NCBI GenBank assembly: GCA_029532625.1
Contig: JARFXM010000010.1
Location: 620,001-684,000, forward strand
Length of the DNA stretch: 64,000 nucleotides
Origin: Lomentospora prolificans
Lineage: Eukaryota; Ascomycota; Sordariomycetes; Microascales; Microascaceae
Direction: 5' to 3'
Part shown: piece by piece, positions 32,277 through 42,752 of the stretch
How the letters are laid out: each line of letters opens with the position of its first letter
Position numbering within the stretch: the first letter of the stretch is position 1
The notes under the pieces: model-generated
Told to the model about the DNA's origin: nothing
Databases searched by the model: none
Seen by the model: the letters and a program-made list of their open reading frames with translations, nothing else
Position numbers and translations under genes: made by a program

Positions 32277-33929
32277 ATGTCAACAAACTCCCTACAGCTC
32301 GGGGAATACCTCGAGAAGCTTCCCGGGACCACGTTCCGCAAGCTCTACCAGCAGCCGTCGACAGCCTTTGCGATATTCCGGCGGATGCTTCCCCATCTCG
32401 GTATGCGCTGCCTGCTCGCGCCGTGAGCTTGGAATTATAAGAAGAGAAACGTTGTGGACTAACGTAGGCTGCGCTTCCGCAGCCAAAACCATCGTCATGG
32501 CCCTCCTCTACATGCCGAAGCCGATGCTCCTCACAGACCTCGATATCTGGGTCAAACCCGAGTCTGAGCGGTACATTTGCCCTCTACGCGAGCCATGCTC
32601 CCTGGGATTGTCCACTAACGTCTTCCTTCTTTCTTCTCTTCCAGGATAAAACGTCACGCTATCTCCGTCCTCCGAAGCCTCCACATCATCACGATATCGG
32701 TCCCGGGAAAGGGCAAGAAGCAAGAAATCCAGCTCACCACCAACTTCAAAAACTCCTTCCGCCTTGCCCTCGACGGCGGCGGCGACCACCACTCATTCGG
32801 TGCCCCCTCCTCCCTCCCCGTCCCCCCCGAGGTAGACCTCCCGTTCCTCGAGCGCTACGCCCGCAAGAAGTGGGACGATATACTGCACTTTGTGGTGAAC
32901 AGCGTCGGAAATCGTTCGGGCGCTGAGACTTCCAACGGGCCTAAGCAGTCCGTGAAGGAGCTACTGCTAGCGGGCCGTCTCGTCGAGCGAAGGACGGGCG
33001 GCCATGGAGGACCCTCTGGCGTCGGCATTACGCAGGCCGGCTTCACGTTTCTCCTCCAAGAAGCCAATGCCCAGGTCTGGACGTTATTACTCCTCTGGCT
33101 CGAAGCCGCCGACCGATCAGGTGCAGGCCAAAGCGTTGACATGCTCTCCTTCCTCTTCGTTCTCGCCAGTCTCGAACTCGGCCGCGCCTACGATACCAAC
33201 GCCCTCACTGAAGAGCGCCGCAACATGCTCCCCTTTCTCGTCGACATCGGCCTCATCTTCATTCCCTCCCACAAACCCCAACAATACTTCCCCACCCGCC
33301 TCGCCACCACCCTCACGTCTTCCTCGTCCTCCCTCCGCACCGTCTCCGAGGGTTTCGCTGCCGTAACCTCCGTCACCCCCACCGCAAACGGCTCTTCCTC
33401 CGCTGCCACGGATCCAAACACACCCTCCGCAACCTCCCAAAAAGGTAGCATCATCGTCGAAACAAACTACCGCATCTACGCCTACACCTCCAACCCCCTT
33501 CAAATCGCCGTACTCGCCCTCTTCTCCAACCTCAAGATGCGCTTCCACGAAATGGTCTCGGGCCGCGTCTCCCGCGAGTCCATCCGCCGCGCCATTTCCT
33601 ATGGCATCACCGCCGACCAAATCATAAACTACCTCGCCGCCCACGCCCACGATCAGATGCGCCGCAAGGCCCTCGCCAACAACAAACCTGTCCTGCCCCC
33701 CACAGTCGTCGACCAGATTCGCCTCTGGCAGCTCGAAAACGAGCGCATGAAGACCACGAGCGGCTTCCTCTTCAAGGACTTCGACGACATGAAGGAGTAC
33801 GAGGCCTGCGCGTCCTACGCCACAGAGATTGGCGTATGCGTCTGGCGAAACGATAAGCGGGCCATGTTCTTCGCCAGCAAGCATGAACAGATTCGCGATT
33901 TCCTCAAGTTGCGGAAGAGGGCGGATTGA
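32277..33929 (+). CDS. TFB2: TFIIH core subunit p52/Tfb2
   Basis: Three exons (32277-32400, 32483-32570, 32645-33929) encode 498 residues. The N-terminus LGEYLEKLPGTTFRKLYQQPSTAFAIFRRMLPHLAKTIVMALLYMP and IKRHAISVLRSLHII is the hallmark of Tfb2/p52. The C-terminal part has IVETNYRIYAYTSNPLQIAVLALF, SYGITADQIINYLAAHAH and VVDQIRLWQLENERMKTTSGFLFKDF, the region that contacts Tfb5 and XPB/Ssl2. Tfb2 anchors and stimulates the XPB ATPase in TFIIH for transcription initiation and nucleotide excision repair. The first acceptor was chosen to give PHLAKTIVM, as in the family. A Ser/Thr-rich insert (about 345-375 of the protein) separates the halves. Confidence 0.96.
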
Positions 33930-34522
33930 TGCTTGTCTCTTTCGGTAATGTCATCTTCTACGCCCCTCGCTTTGCGTTTGGGGGGGTTGGGTTCTATCTC
34001 TGATTGTCGATCTGCTTTTAGACGTGGACATTTTCGGCATAAATGAGTTTTCCCCATTTTGTCCAAAAGAAGAAAACCATCCAAGGATTGATTTGAAGGC
34101 GTTGAAGGAGAGATAAATCCAGCAATTAAAGAGGTTATTTGTATGTACGAAGTGTTTGGAACCCACCAGTCAGGGATACCGAGTCCATCTACGATATAGA
34201 AACGGTGTACAATAAAGTTTTTCGCTCCATCTTTTTTTCTGTCTTCAATATCACTTTAGTTGGGGCTTTAACCTTTATTTTTTTCCATTCCATTTCAAAT
34301 TATTGTAACTATTGCTCATAATTTATCCCCATTTCCAGCCAGGAACTCCGAAGCAGAATGCAGAAATACCAGGATCGAGAGCTAATGGACAATTGTTAAG
34401 GAGTGTGACTCGGAAGACAACCCACGCCACCAGCTCAGAGCTTCATGAAGATCTTTATTACCTCTTCCGGGAAATACCATGTCTGTACGTCATTGTCAGA
34501 TCTGCCTCGCATTGAAGGAGGC
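33930..34522. other. Convergent spacer
   Basis: A/T-rich 3' flank between TFB2 and the minus-strand unknown gene. No gene is seen. Confidence 0.45.
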
Positions 34523-35722
34523 TCAAACGAACCGCCTCGGCCCTGGATTGAAAAACTGGCGAATCTTTGAGTCCTTCATCGTACCACCAGGAGGAAGCAG
34601 AGACGGCCATCCCTTCTTGCGGGCAAACTGCTCCTGCCAGCGGTACAGGCTATTCAACGCCTCTTGATTGACACAAGACTTCTCGATATACCTGAAAGCT
34701 CGGACAATACGCTCCTCGTCGGTGAGGATGACATACTTTCTTCCGTCAACCATTATAGCATCGTCTTCAACAGTAGAAATAACTATTGAACCCATTCCTT
34801 GGCTAACCAACTGCGCGCTTTCAGTACTCTCAGGCGTGTTGAGCTCGAGGTCTGCGGGGACTAAACACTCCATCGCGTCAATCTTGATTGGCGCAGTTCC
34901 TTGGGGAACAGTTGGGCGGCCGAGGACAACATGACTGTAAAGTCGATCCGAAGTGATCATGAATCTCCCGGTCCAGTAAGATGATGGCATGTCCCGGTCG
35001 ACAACATCGACGTTAGTCGCTGTTTCGGTCTGGGCGTCAGTTTTTAAGCTTGGGGTGTTCACACCTGGTCTCATAGTAGAGAGTTCCCAGGGTGACTCGC
35101 GGACGCCAGTACTCGAGGCATTCAAACCAATTCTGTTCCGCTGTCTGAAAGAGAATGGCTTTTTCATCGTTCGCTTGAACGCCTCCACGACGGTTGATCT
35201 TCGACGATGAAGGCTAAAAGCTTCTGCCGAACGGTCTAGACTGTTATTACCTTTAACAGGCCAGCTTCGACTAGCGTGTGAAAAGTCGGGCCAAGAGGTC
35301 ATCCTATCGTCGTCATCAGGAGTTATATTGGCCTTCTTACGACTATAGTCTCGAATTATCCAGCCATCTTCTTCCATAAGCTGCCTATAAGTCTGGCGCC
35401 CACTGCCATGGCGCTCTCTCTTTTCTGTACTTTCGGGCTTGGTGTCGCTTTCAGAATCTGATGCGAGACTGCCATTATCCGTTACTCTGCCCTGAGAGAC
35501 GGCATTGGCGCTAGAGGAGGCTTTATCGATGGTATGATGACTGATCTGGCCATCTGGAGATTCAAGCTCGCCGTTGTTGCGAACCACTTGATAGGGGTAA
35601 TAACTCGAGTGGTCTAGTTCCTGGGGGTAATAGGAATGGTCAACACCAACATAATATTGATTGATCGATTGGCGAAATGGCCCATCTGCCGAAGTAGTAG
35701 TACGATTGTCGTTGAAATTCAT
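34523..35722 (-). CDS. Unknown protein, largely disordered
   Basis: A single exon, ATG at 35722, 399 residues. The first 200 residues are Ser-, Asp- and Tyr-rich and look disordered (TTSADGPFRQSINQYYVG, SLASDSESDTKPESTEKRER), with a basic patch FKRTMKKPFSFRQRNR. The C-terminal 170 residues are more ordered, with SYWTGRFMITSDRLYS, EERIVRAFRYIEKSCVNQEALNSLYRWQEQFARKKG and a terminal PPGGTMKDSKIRQFFNPGPRR. I do not recognise a family, though this C-terminal pattern looks conserved rather than random. It is followed in tandem orientation by the small membrane protein upstream at 35840-36232. Confidence 0.75.
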   Translation of the reverse strand: MNFNDNRTTTSADGPFRQSINQYYVGVDHSYYPQELDHSSYYPYQVVRNNGELESPDGQISHHTIDKASSSANAVSQGRVTDNGSLASDSESDTKPESTEKRERHGSGRQTYRQLMEEDGWIIRDYSRKKANITPDDDDRMTSWPDFSHASRSWPVKGNNSLDRSAEAFSLHRRRSTVVEAFKRTMKKPFSFRQRNRIGLNASSTGVRESPWELSTMRPGVNTPSLKTDAQTETATNVDVVDRDMPSSYWTGRFMITSDRLYSHVVLGRPTVPQGTAPIKIDAMECLVPADLELNTPESTESAQLVSQGMGSIVISTVEDDAIMVDGRKYVILTDEERIVRAFRYIEKSCVNQEALNSLYRWQEQFARKKGWPSLLPPGGTMKDSKIRQFFNPGPRRFV

Positions 35723-35839
35723 GTTTGCGATTAGAGAAAAGGTGATGGTTATTAATCTGGCATCGGTTAGATGGAAACAAAAACTTGCGATCGCGGCTCA
35801 ACGCACACTCTGACGCGTGTTTTCACGCTCGAATATTTA

Positions 35840-36232
35840 CTAATGGTTTACCTCGTCCTGCTCTGGAAGAGGTTCGGCTCTCTGAGATCGAATGGCTTCA
35901 AAGGCTTCGTTGTAAGAAGGATCCCTCGATAACATCGCTGTTCTAACGGCGTTTTTCAAAGCTGCTAGGAGTGCCGCTACAAAAGCCTTGACTGGGCTTA
36001 AGAGAGGCCTCAGAGGAATAGTCCAAACCCCCAGCAATCCAAATAAGACCTTAATTTGCAGGACAATGATGCCTTCCACAGCAACCAAGATGATGATAGA
36101 AGACGACAAAGATGCCTCGAAGACGATCGTTAGAGTGCCGGCCAGTAGATCGGCGACGGTCCCGAGGAACGTTCTCAACCCCAGGAAAGAACCTGCGAGG
36201 GTTCTTTGAGGGTTGCTTGAACCAGTATCCAT
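35840..36232 (-). CDS. Small membrane protein, unknown
   Basis: A single exon from ATG 36232 (MDTGSSNPQRTLAGSF), 130 residues. The longer frame upstream starts with TTG. The middle is strongly hydrophobic (FLGTVADLLAGTLTIVF and SSSIIILVAVEGIIVLQIKVLFGLLGVW), compatible with two membrane helices. A helical VKAFVAALLAALKNAVRTAM segment and an acidic tail (PLPEQDEVNH) follow. No family is recognised. It lies 118 bp upstream of the unknown gene at 35722 on the same strand. Confidence 0.55.
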   Translation of the reverse strand: MDTGSSNPQRTLAGSFLGLRTFLGTVADLLAGTLTIVFEASLSSSIIILVAVEGIIVLQIKVLFGLLGVWTIPLRPLLSPVKAFVAALLAALKNAVRTAMLSRDPSYNEAFEAIRSQRAEPLPEQDEVNH

Positions 36233-37530
36233 AATACGTGGTGACCAGGGGAAACCGAGAGATAGAAATCCCAAGGGTTAGAATATTACCGAAGCGACAA
36301 TGTCGAGAGAACGAATTCGGTCGAGTGTCGAGGAATATACTAAGTTGACAACCTTGGAAGTTAAGGAGAGATGGGTCAGGCCAAGTTTCATTCGTTACTG
36401 GAAAGGAAGAGAGCTTGTGTATATAAAAGAGGAGACTCACTTAGATGGAAGAAGGAGGGTTGATTGATTTCTGTCTAGAGTGGTGGCTTGATGTGCACAC
36501 AAGCTCAAGACTAGTCGACGGCCACTAACTCCAGAAAGATCAGTGACAGGGGTATCCCCAGGCCAACTCTGACACTAGTAAGGTACCGAAGGGAGATGGA
36601 GAGATCACAATGAAGAAATGGTGACGGGTTTAGACCAGTGGTAGAAAGCCTGAGTGGTCTGTGGGACACAAACAAAGAAACAAGAGTGCTGGTTGAAGAG
36701 CTTGGAACTGAAGGATGAAATATTTTCCCAGTAGCTAGCACGTGATGGTATCAAGAACTTTCAACTTAGAAAGCATTGTTCCCAAGCATCTAGGCATTTT
36801 GGAACATTGAAGAAGAAGGCGCGATGTGATAAAGGGTTGTCCTGGAAGGCGGAAGGTGCGAGTGCGTTGGCGTTGGTCGAGGCGACTTGAAGGCGAACCA
36901 AGCACGCCCTGGTGTGCTTCGTAGGTCTGAAATGATCCGAATGGCAGCAAAAGGCTTTCAATAGCATGTGAACTGGAATGGTCTATCTATACCTGGAGTT
37001 GGTATGGACCAGGTGGTTTGGTCGAGCACTTGTACTACAGCCTCTTTAGGGCATGTATCGCGAGAGGCCGTAGCGCGTATTAGGCCGTGTACCCAAGTAC
37101 GCGTACCAAGGGTGACCTCTCAATTTCTGATTGATCATACAAGGAAGAAGGAGGATTTAAAAGAGGTCATGGAACAGTATACCAGTGTGTATCCAAACCC
37201 CAATTCGTAACGTATATAGCTCATGCTCTCATGATCGCTTAATCTAGTCGTAGGCATATCCCGAAATGCACGATGAAATGGTTTATCAAGCCACCCGCTT
37301 TTCTTCCCTTGCCTTCCATGTTCCGTAAGTCTGGCCTTTAGCTTAAGACCTCTACCACGATGCCATATATCGGAAAAGTGGCTTTCGCCACGTGGGAACA
37401 AGAACCCCAGTAAAGATCTAAAGATGAGCCTGAGCAACAGGCATATCCGAATGTTGAGGTCTGCGAGGAGAAACAAACGCCCTAACCGTCAGTCAAAGCG
37501 TCCAAAGAGCAAGTTTTACGAGCTCAATAG
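36233..37530. other. Gene-poor spacer
   Basis: 1.3 kb without a supportable gene. It contains the promoter of the small membrane protein and the 3' flank of the TANGO2-like gene. Confidence 0.4.
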
Positions 37531-38607
37531 TCACCTATCCTCGTCGTCCCAGCCTTCAATCTTGAAACGGAACTCTTCGTCTGCTTCCCCACGGAGAATT
37601 GGGTTGCCGTGGCTATCGTACAAGGCCCTCTCGCGGAAGGTAACTTGGCCATCCCAGTCAACGAGGATAATCGTCTGCCGTTGCGTGCCGTACATTCCAG
37701 TAGCGAAGCCCAGGTTGTTCTCGGCCACTTTGGCCTTATCGTTTGTCGTACCGTTTGTGGGGATGACAAGGGCTTCCTCAACGGCTGGGGAATCACCACT
37801 AGGCCAGCCCGTCTTTCCCAGAGCCATACACTCTTCCATTTCCTTTCGGTGGACTTCATCGCCGATGGCGGGGATGAATATTGATTGCTTCAGCTCGCTG
37901 ACGTAGTCCATCAGACTCATACCTTCATGGCGTGGTAGCTTGTCGTTATCAAGCAGGCCAAAGAGCTTCTCGACCAGCTGATCCTCACTGAGGTTTTCTT
38001 TGATGGCTTGGGTAATGATTTCTCCTAGAAGTTGCTTGCCATCCTCAAGCTTGGGCCATCTGTCAACGTCGCCGTAGCCAATATTGCTCAGAGCGCATAC
38101 TTCACCGCGGGTTTTGGCAACCCAAGGGACATGAGCGATGTGGCTAGCACGGTTTGACACAATGGCGATGGGGTCAATGTCTCGCCCGCCTTCGGCGGTG
38201 CGCTTCATTTTTAGCTTCCCACAAAGCATAGAGAAACCCCCGACACCCTTCACGCCCCCATCTTTGACGAGACTGTGAATTGAATCGATGGCAGGCTCCT
38301 CCGCGCCGGTACCGAGCCAGTAGGTTACCATCCCACCGCGGCTGCGGATGGCATGAATTGGATGGTCGGCATCATCCAAATCGGTTTCGCGGTAATTGGT
38401 TAGAACGGCAAACACGCCGTCTTTCGTGATGCCCATCCAGGTCCCCTTCTCAGAGCGTTGAAGATCTCGGGCTGAGAGGACATCCGGGCCGTGAGGGTGG
38501 CGCCACCACTCGGGCCGGCTAGTGGGTCGCAGGATGAACTCATCTCTGTTGTCAATGACAATGAGGGCATAGTCTGGATGCGCCGTCGTGAGGAAAACGA
38601 TGCACAT
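37531..38607 (-). CDS. TANGO2/NRDE family protein
   Basis: A single exon, ATG at 38607, 358 residues. The start MCIVFLTTAHPDYALIVIDNRDEF carries the N-terminal Cys2 and the NRDE motif of the family. Further conserved pieces are RPTSRPEWW, GTWMGITKDGVFAVLTNYRE, RSRGGMVTYWLG and ALSNIGYGD. TANGO2 proteins are linked to Golgi organisation, mitochondria and heme trafficking, but the biochemical role is unsettled. The open frame extends upstream to 38736 but has no ATG there and lacks family similarity. A Pro/Ser/Asn insert lies before the C-terminal NNLGFATGMYGTQRQTIILVDWDG block, which is also conserved. Confidence 0.93.
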   Translation of the reverse strand: MCIVFLTTAHPDYALIVIDNRDEFILRPTSRPEWWRHPHGPDVLSARDLQRSEKGTWMGITKDGVFAVLTNYRETDLDDADHPIHAIRSRGGMVTYWLGTGAEEPAIDSIHSLVKDGGVKGVGGFSMLCGKLKMKRTAEGGRDIDPIAIVSNRASHIAHVPWVAKTRGEVCALSNIGYGDVDRWPKLEDGKQLLGEIITQAIKENLSEDQLVEKLFGLLDNDKLPRHEGMSLMDYVSELKQSIFIPAIGDEVHRKEMEECMALGKTGWPSGDSPAVEEALVIPTNGTTNDKAKVAENNLGFATGMYGTQRQTIILVDWDGQVTFRERALYDSHGNPILRGEADEEFRFKIEGWDDEDR

Positions 38608-40610
38608 GTTGAGCGGTAGAGAATCGAAGAATATGTAAAGCTGTTCCGAATAGTGAGATGTGACAAAGAAATGGATGCGAGTAACTGAGCAGATGACGGC
38701 GTCAATGGGGCGGTCAAAGAGTAGCTGCCCAACCAAGCCGTTCCGGGTTCCTATTCGGTAGTCGATGGTGAATTCTAATACTGGGGAATTTCAGACGAGG
38801 ACCGATGTCCTAAGTACAGACTTCTATGCGAGACCAACAACGATGCACGGACTTGTTGGATCACGAGGGCGAAAAGCAAGGTGATTTTATGCTTTTTAGG
38901 TAAAGCCGGGTGTAGGAAAAGTAGGTGAAGAAAAAATACTGCGCCAGGGCGTGACGCTTTCAGCAGGCTTTTTAAGGAGGACAAGCTTGGGCCGTTGGAT
39001 GCCTAGGGCGAAATCGCAAGGGTGCATATGGATTCCAGCGTTCGAGTGCGAGTGACGATGCCGATTCGGAGCCGTTGTGGTTTGTGGGCTGGAGTGGGTG
39101 TGCGTGGGTGTGTGTCGCCGTCAGGAAAACGATTCGTTGGGCATTCGCCGGTAGACGGATTGGGCCATGCAACGTTTTTTCTAGATCAGAGCAGGCGAAA
39201 AGAATTGTTGGAGTTGCCCGGGGATCAAATCGTAGGACGACAGGTTCATGTGGCCATATGTCTCTCCATACGGTAAAGTCCACTATATGTGGGAGGGCGG
39301 TTTGTAATAGGTGCAGCACGGTGGAATCCGACAGGATAGGAGTCTTAGCCCCTGGCTTTAAAACGACGGGATCGTACCTTCGTACTGTGATACGAAGTGT
39401 GATCTTGGCGGTGCATCTGGCGACACGAAACAACTTAGGGCTGCTGCCGTCAGTCTAGTCTTGGAATGAAGTATCCACGTTGATGGTTCCGTCGTTGCAG
39501 GCGAATTTTGGTGTGAAGCATTGTTTTTGTCTTGAACTTGCCACCCCGTCGAGTCTTGTCAACCTCGGCTTTTGGCAGGTGCTTTGTCGCCCCAACCGAA
39601 CTATCCAAGAACAGCTCAACAAAGTCAGGTAGCCCAGGAAGCAACCGCGCCATGGACTGATTGACTTTCAAGCTACCACGCTGACAGCAAGCCAAGGCTT
39701 GGCACTTGAAGCTTCTAAAGAAATCAAGCCGGAAATAGACACAGAAGCAAGAGTGAGGGGATACATGTATTACTTCATCCACGAGGAGATTTCGTGGCGC
39801 CGCGGAAAAGACCGGCAGAGCATCGAATGTCGGCAAGTGCGAATCAAGTGAGAGTGGCACCTGCGTTTCCAATCTTATCTAGATCAGGAACAAGAACATT
39901 GAAATATTCACACGGCCAGCGCGGTGGTTGCGACTTCAGCCCCTCCCCCCCGCCCCCGCCTTCCCTTTCTGCCTGCACATGGGGCCGCGGCTGGCGTCAT
40001 GTTAATGCAAGTTCGAGTATCTGGGTTGAGCACCGGCGCTTTAATGATAACCACTGATCCTCTCCTAAAACGCCCACGTGCGGGACCACTACTTTGGAAC
40101 TTGAGTATCTGATTAGTATTCAATAAACAGGTCCTAAGTAAGGCGGAGTGGTAATTGATGCCGATCAACTGATGTTAACCCCACAACTGAGAACATCGCG
40201 AAGTCGGAAGCGAGTAACTGCCATCCAGTTTTCTCCCAATGGCACGGTCGGGCCAGAAGCTCAACAATCGATGACTCGCCTTGGAAAGATTAGTGACAAG
40301 CGTGAACAGAAATATTCAGCGCGACGCCAGCTGTGGAGCGTTCAGTGGTTCCACATCAGGCCCGCTAGGGTGAACAGATTGACCAGCGCCAACTTTAAAC
40401 AAGGGCCTTGGACTTTTACCCGCGCCAGCCATATTCTGTATTCAGAAGGCCCAAACACCACATATCAGCGTTGAAAATCGCCTGGTCTCGGAAGATGGCG
40501 CATTGACGAAGGCAAAGAATAACGAAGGGAATTATTACTGCTGTACAAATTCACCCTGAACTCCATAATATGACTCCATCCACAATCGCGCCCTAGTGGT
40601 AACTCCCTTT
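38608..40610. other. 2-kb spacer, no gene supported
   Basis: A 153-codon open frame on the minus strand (38972-39433) starts with TTG, has no internal ATG start and no domain, so it is not called. A C-rich tract lies at about 39940-39962. The right end holds the 3' flank of the KDEL protein. Confidence 0.4.
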
Positions 40611-41696
40611 CTACAACTCATCCTTATCTGAGCCAACACCGGTGTTCGTAGGCTTAGCTTCAGTATTGCTGTCCTTATCGGCTTCATCCTTGGTTGGCTT
40701 CTCAGCCGCTGGAGCTTCATCTTCAGTGGCCTCCTGAGCTTCACTCTGCTCTGTAGCCGTTTCCGGTTCCACCGTCTCTGACTCTTCAGCCGCCTTTGCA
40801 GCCTCCTCCTCTGCTAGTTTCTTTGCCTCTTCTTCCTGGCGTAGAAGCTCCTCCTCGGCCTCCTTCTCCCTCTGTAGCCGAGCGGAGCGTCCCTCTTCCG
40901 TCTCGCGAAGGATCTGCGCTTTGATGGTGAACTCCATTGATCGGTCGCCGTTCTCATCGTCAGGCCAAGTATGCTCGATGGGCCAAGCGACGATCTTGTT
41001 ATCCTCGGGGTACGGCTGGTAGTTTTCAAGGTTGAGTAGTTCGGCTGCATAGCATTCTGATTAGTTCTTCAAAATCTCCTTTTATCCTGTTCACGTGGAT
41101 CAAATACCTTGACAATCGCTACCGTCTGCGACCCAGAGCGGCAAAATCTCGTACAGCGCGCCCGCAGCAAACATCAACACCTTCTCATCATCACTCGCCT
41201 CAGACCCGTCCTTTCTAGGCTTGGCCGTTCCCGCAATCTTGTCACCCTCATTCTTGGGCTTTTCGAACACTCCAAAAAGGAATTTGGACAAGGCCTCGGG
41301 GTCATCATTCTTCTTCTGCTCCGCGATCCACGCCCTGACGGCGGGTGGCACATCTGCGTACTCCATTCTCATGATCTCACGCTGCTCTCCCTTGTTATCC
41401 ACTCCCTCCCATGTACCCGGGTAAGGGCGGCCGCCGAAGAAGTAGAAGATGGCGTCGGACCAAGGCGCGAGACCCATTGGGAGTTCATGTTCGAGGTCTG
41501 CGATTATGTGCTGTAGTGCGCGGAACGTCTTCTTGGATTCGCAGACTACTTCAAATCCCGGTGGAGTCTGGTGCGCACCGAATGGATCCCGCCAGTTGAA
41601 AGTCTCTACGACTGTAGATATGACTATCTGAGCGTGAGAAGCAGGCACGGCGGCGAGCGCCGCGAGGAGGGAAACAAGGAGCTGAGATCTGGCCAT
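40611..41696 (-). CDS. ER-lumen protein with KDEL retention signal
   Basis: Two exons (41696-41108 and 41044-40611) encode 340 residues. A clear signal peptide (MARSQLLVSLLAALAAVPASHA) and a terminal KDEL before the TAG stop mark it as a soluble resident of the endoplasmic reticulum. The N-terminal 200 residues look globular, with TVVETFNWRDPFG, FRALQHIIADLEHELPMGL and RMEYADVPPAVRAWI. The second exon gives NYQPYPEDNKIVAWPIEHTWPDDENGDR. From about residue 240 it is a Glu/Ala/Lys-rich coiled coil and acidic tail that could bind calcium with low affinity. No enzyme motif is seen. Its role is unknown; a folding or calcium-buffering function is inference from location and composition. Confidence 0.85.
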
Positions 41697-42395
41697 TGTG
41701 ATTTGAACTTAGAAGAGATTATTATGATGCGATACACAAGTAGGGAGACGCTCTCGATGGCAACACAGTAGTTTCAGTTGCAGATATATTGACAGTCCAA
41801 TGTGACCAAAGAATTCGAGCGAGCGTCACGTCGGAGAGAGGACAGGCGACACATCTGCTTTAAGGCAATTTCGCCCCTCCCCTTTCACGAGCCCAAACGC
41901 AGTGGATCATGGAGCTTCAGCAGAAAAGCTGCTTCGCTGGCCATTTCTCCAAATGCGTAATATACGAGCCGTGTTATCCTCCCAGGTGATGGTGATCCGA
42001 CAATATTTACCCGGACCGGGGTGGATATTACGCGCAAAGGAGGCGACTCCTTTCCTAAACAAGGACGCCGAATGCAAAGCAGACTAGGGAGGGGACCTGT
42101 ATTGTGGGAGCCTCAATCTATTTCTACTCAGATCTATGTACGAACTCTCTGGAGCCGAGGGCTGGCCCTTGGCTTGGCGATAAAAATAGCTACTCCGACT
42201 AGGGTGACCACAATTCACGGGGGCCGAGATTCGATAGCCACCAGCTGCATGTGGAGTGAGGGACCCCATGCCCCTGGTTCCCCTGGAGGCGTGCTTACTC
42301 CTGAATGGATTGACCTCGGGCTTAATTGGGGTAAATCGCCGGAAAGAAGACTCTTATTTTAGAATTGGACACAAGTTTTCCGAATAGCCTCAAAA
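41697..42395. other. Spacer before tRNA-Cys
   Basis: Contains the KDEL-gene promoter. No gene is supported. Confidence 0.4.
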
Positions 42396-42480
42396 GGACA
42401 CATAGCTCAGTGGTAGAGCGAAGGATTGCAGCCCCACTGCGAATATCCTTAGGTCGCGTGTTCGATCCACGCTGGGTCCT
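42396..42480 (+). tRNA. tRNA-Cys(GCA) with intron
   Basis: Acceptor arms GGACACA and TGGGTCC pair apart from one A-G mismatch, with discriminator T as expected for tRNA-Cys. The D-arm is TAGCTCAGTGGTAGAGCG. The anticodon stem is AAGGA/TCCTT with loop TTGCAG-A, anticodon GCA. A 13-nt intron (CCCCACTGCGAAT) follows position 37. The T-arm is GCGTG-TTCGATC-CACGC. TTTTT starts just downstream at 42485. Confidence 0.9.
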
Positions 42481-42518
42481 AAATTTTTCTTTTTGCGCCT
42501 GTTTCCTACCCTTATCTC

Positions 42519-42752
42519 TCACTTGCCAAGGCCAAGATTATTTTCAGTAACTTGGGAATTTGCTTCTTTTTCGCCTTTGGTGACTTGTCGCTTTGCATTC
42601 GTCTTGGGAGGAGGTCTACAGGTTCGACAACCCTTGGGGACGACAACCGTATCGACCTCATCTTCGAAGCATCCTAGAGGATCAGGACAGACTGCGCATT
42701 CAACGTCCTTAAAATGGCCGCATGACCACAGGTATTTGGTGAGCTCGCACAT
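42519..42752 (-). CDS. Small Cys-rich protein, unknown
   Basis: A single exon with ATG at 42752, 77 residues. Eight Cys residues, clustered in the first half (WSCGHFKDVECAVCPDPLGC, then GCRTC), look like a small zinc- or disulfide-bound module. The tail is basic and polar. There is no signal peptide, so it is probably intracellular. Similar short CGH-type Cys-rich ORFs are common in ascomycetes without known function. It ends only 38 bp from tRNA-Cys, convergently. Confidence 0.5.
   Translation of the reverse strand: MCELTKYLWSCGHFKDVECAVCPDPLGCFEDEVDTVVVPKGCRTCRPPPKTNAKRQVTKGEKEANSQVTENNLGLGK

Noticed and set aside
33117..33884. 255-codon minus-strand frame antisense to TFB2
   Set aside because: Gly/Val/Glu-rich shadow of the TFB2 coding strand.
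38972..39433. 153-codon minus-strand frame
   Set aside because: Starts with TTG, has no ATG start, no domain and no splice support.
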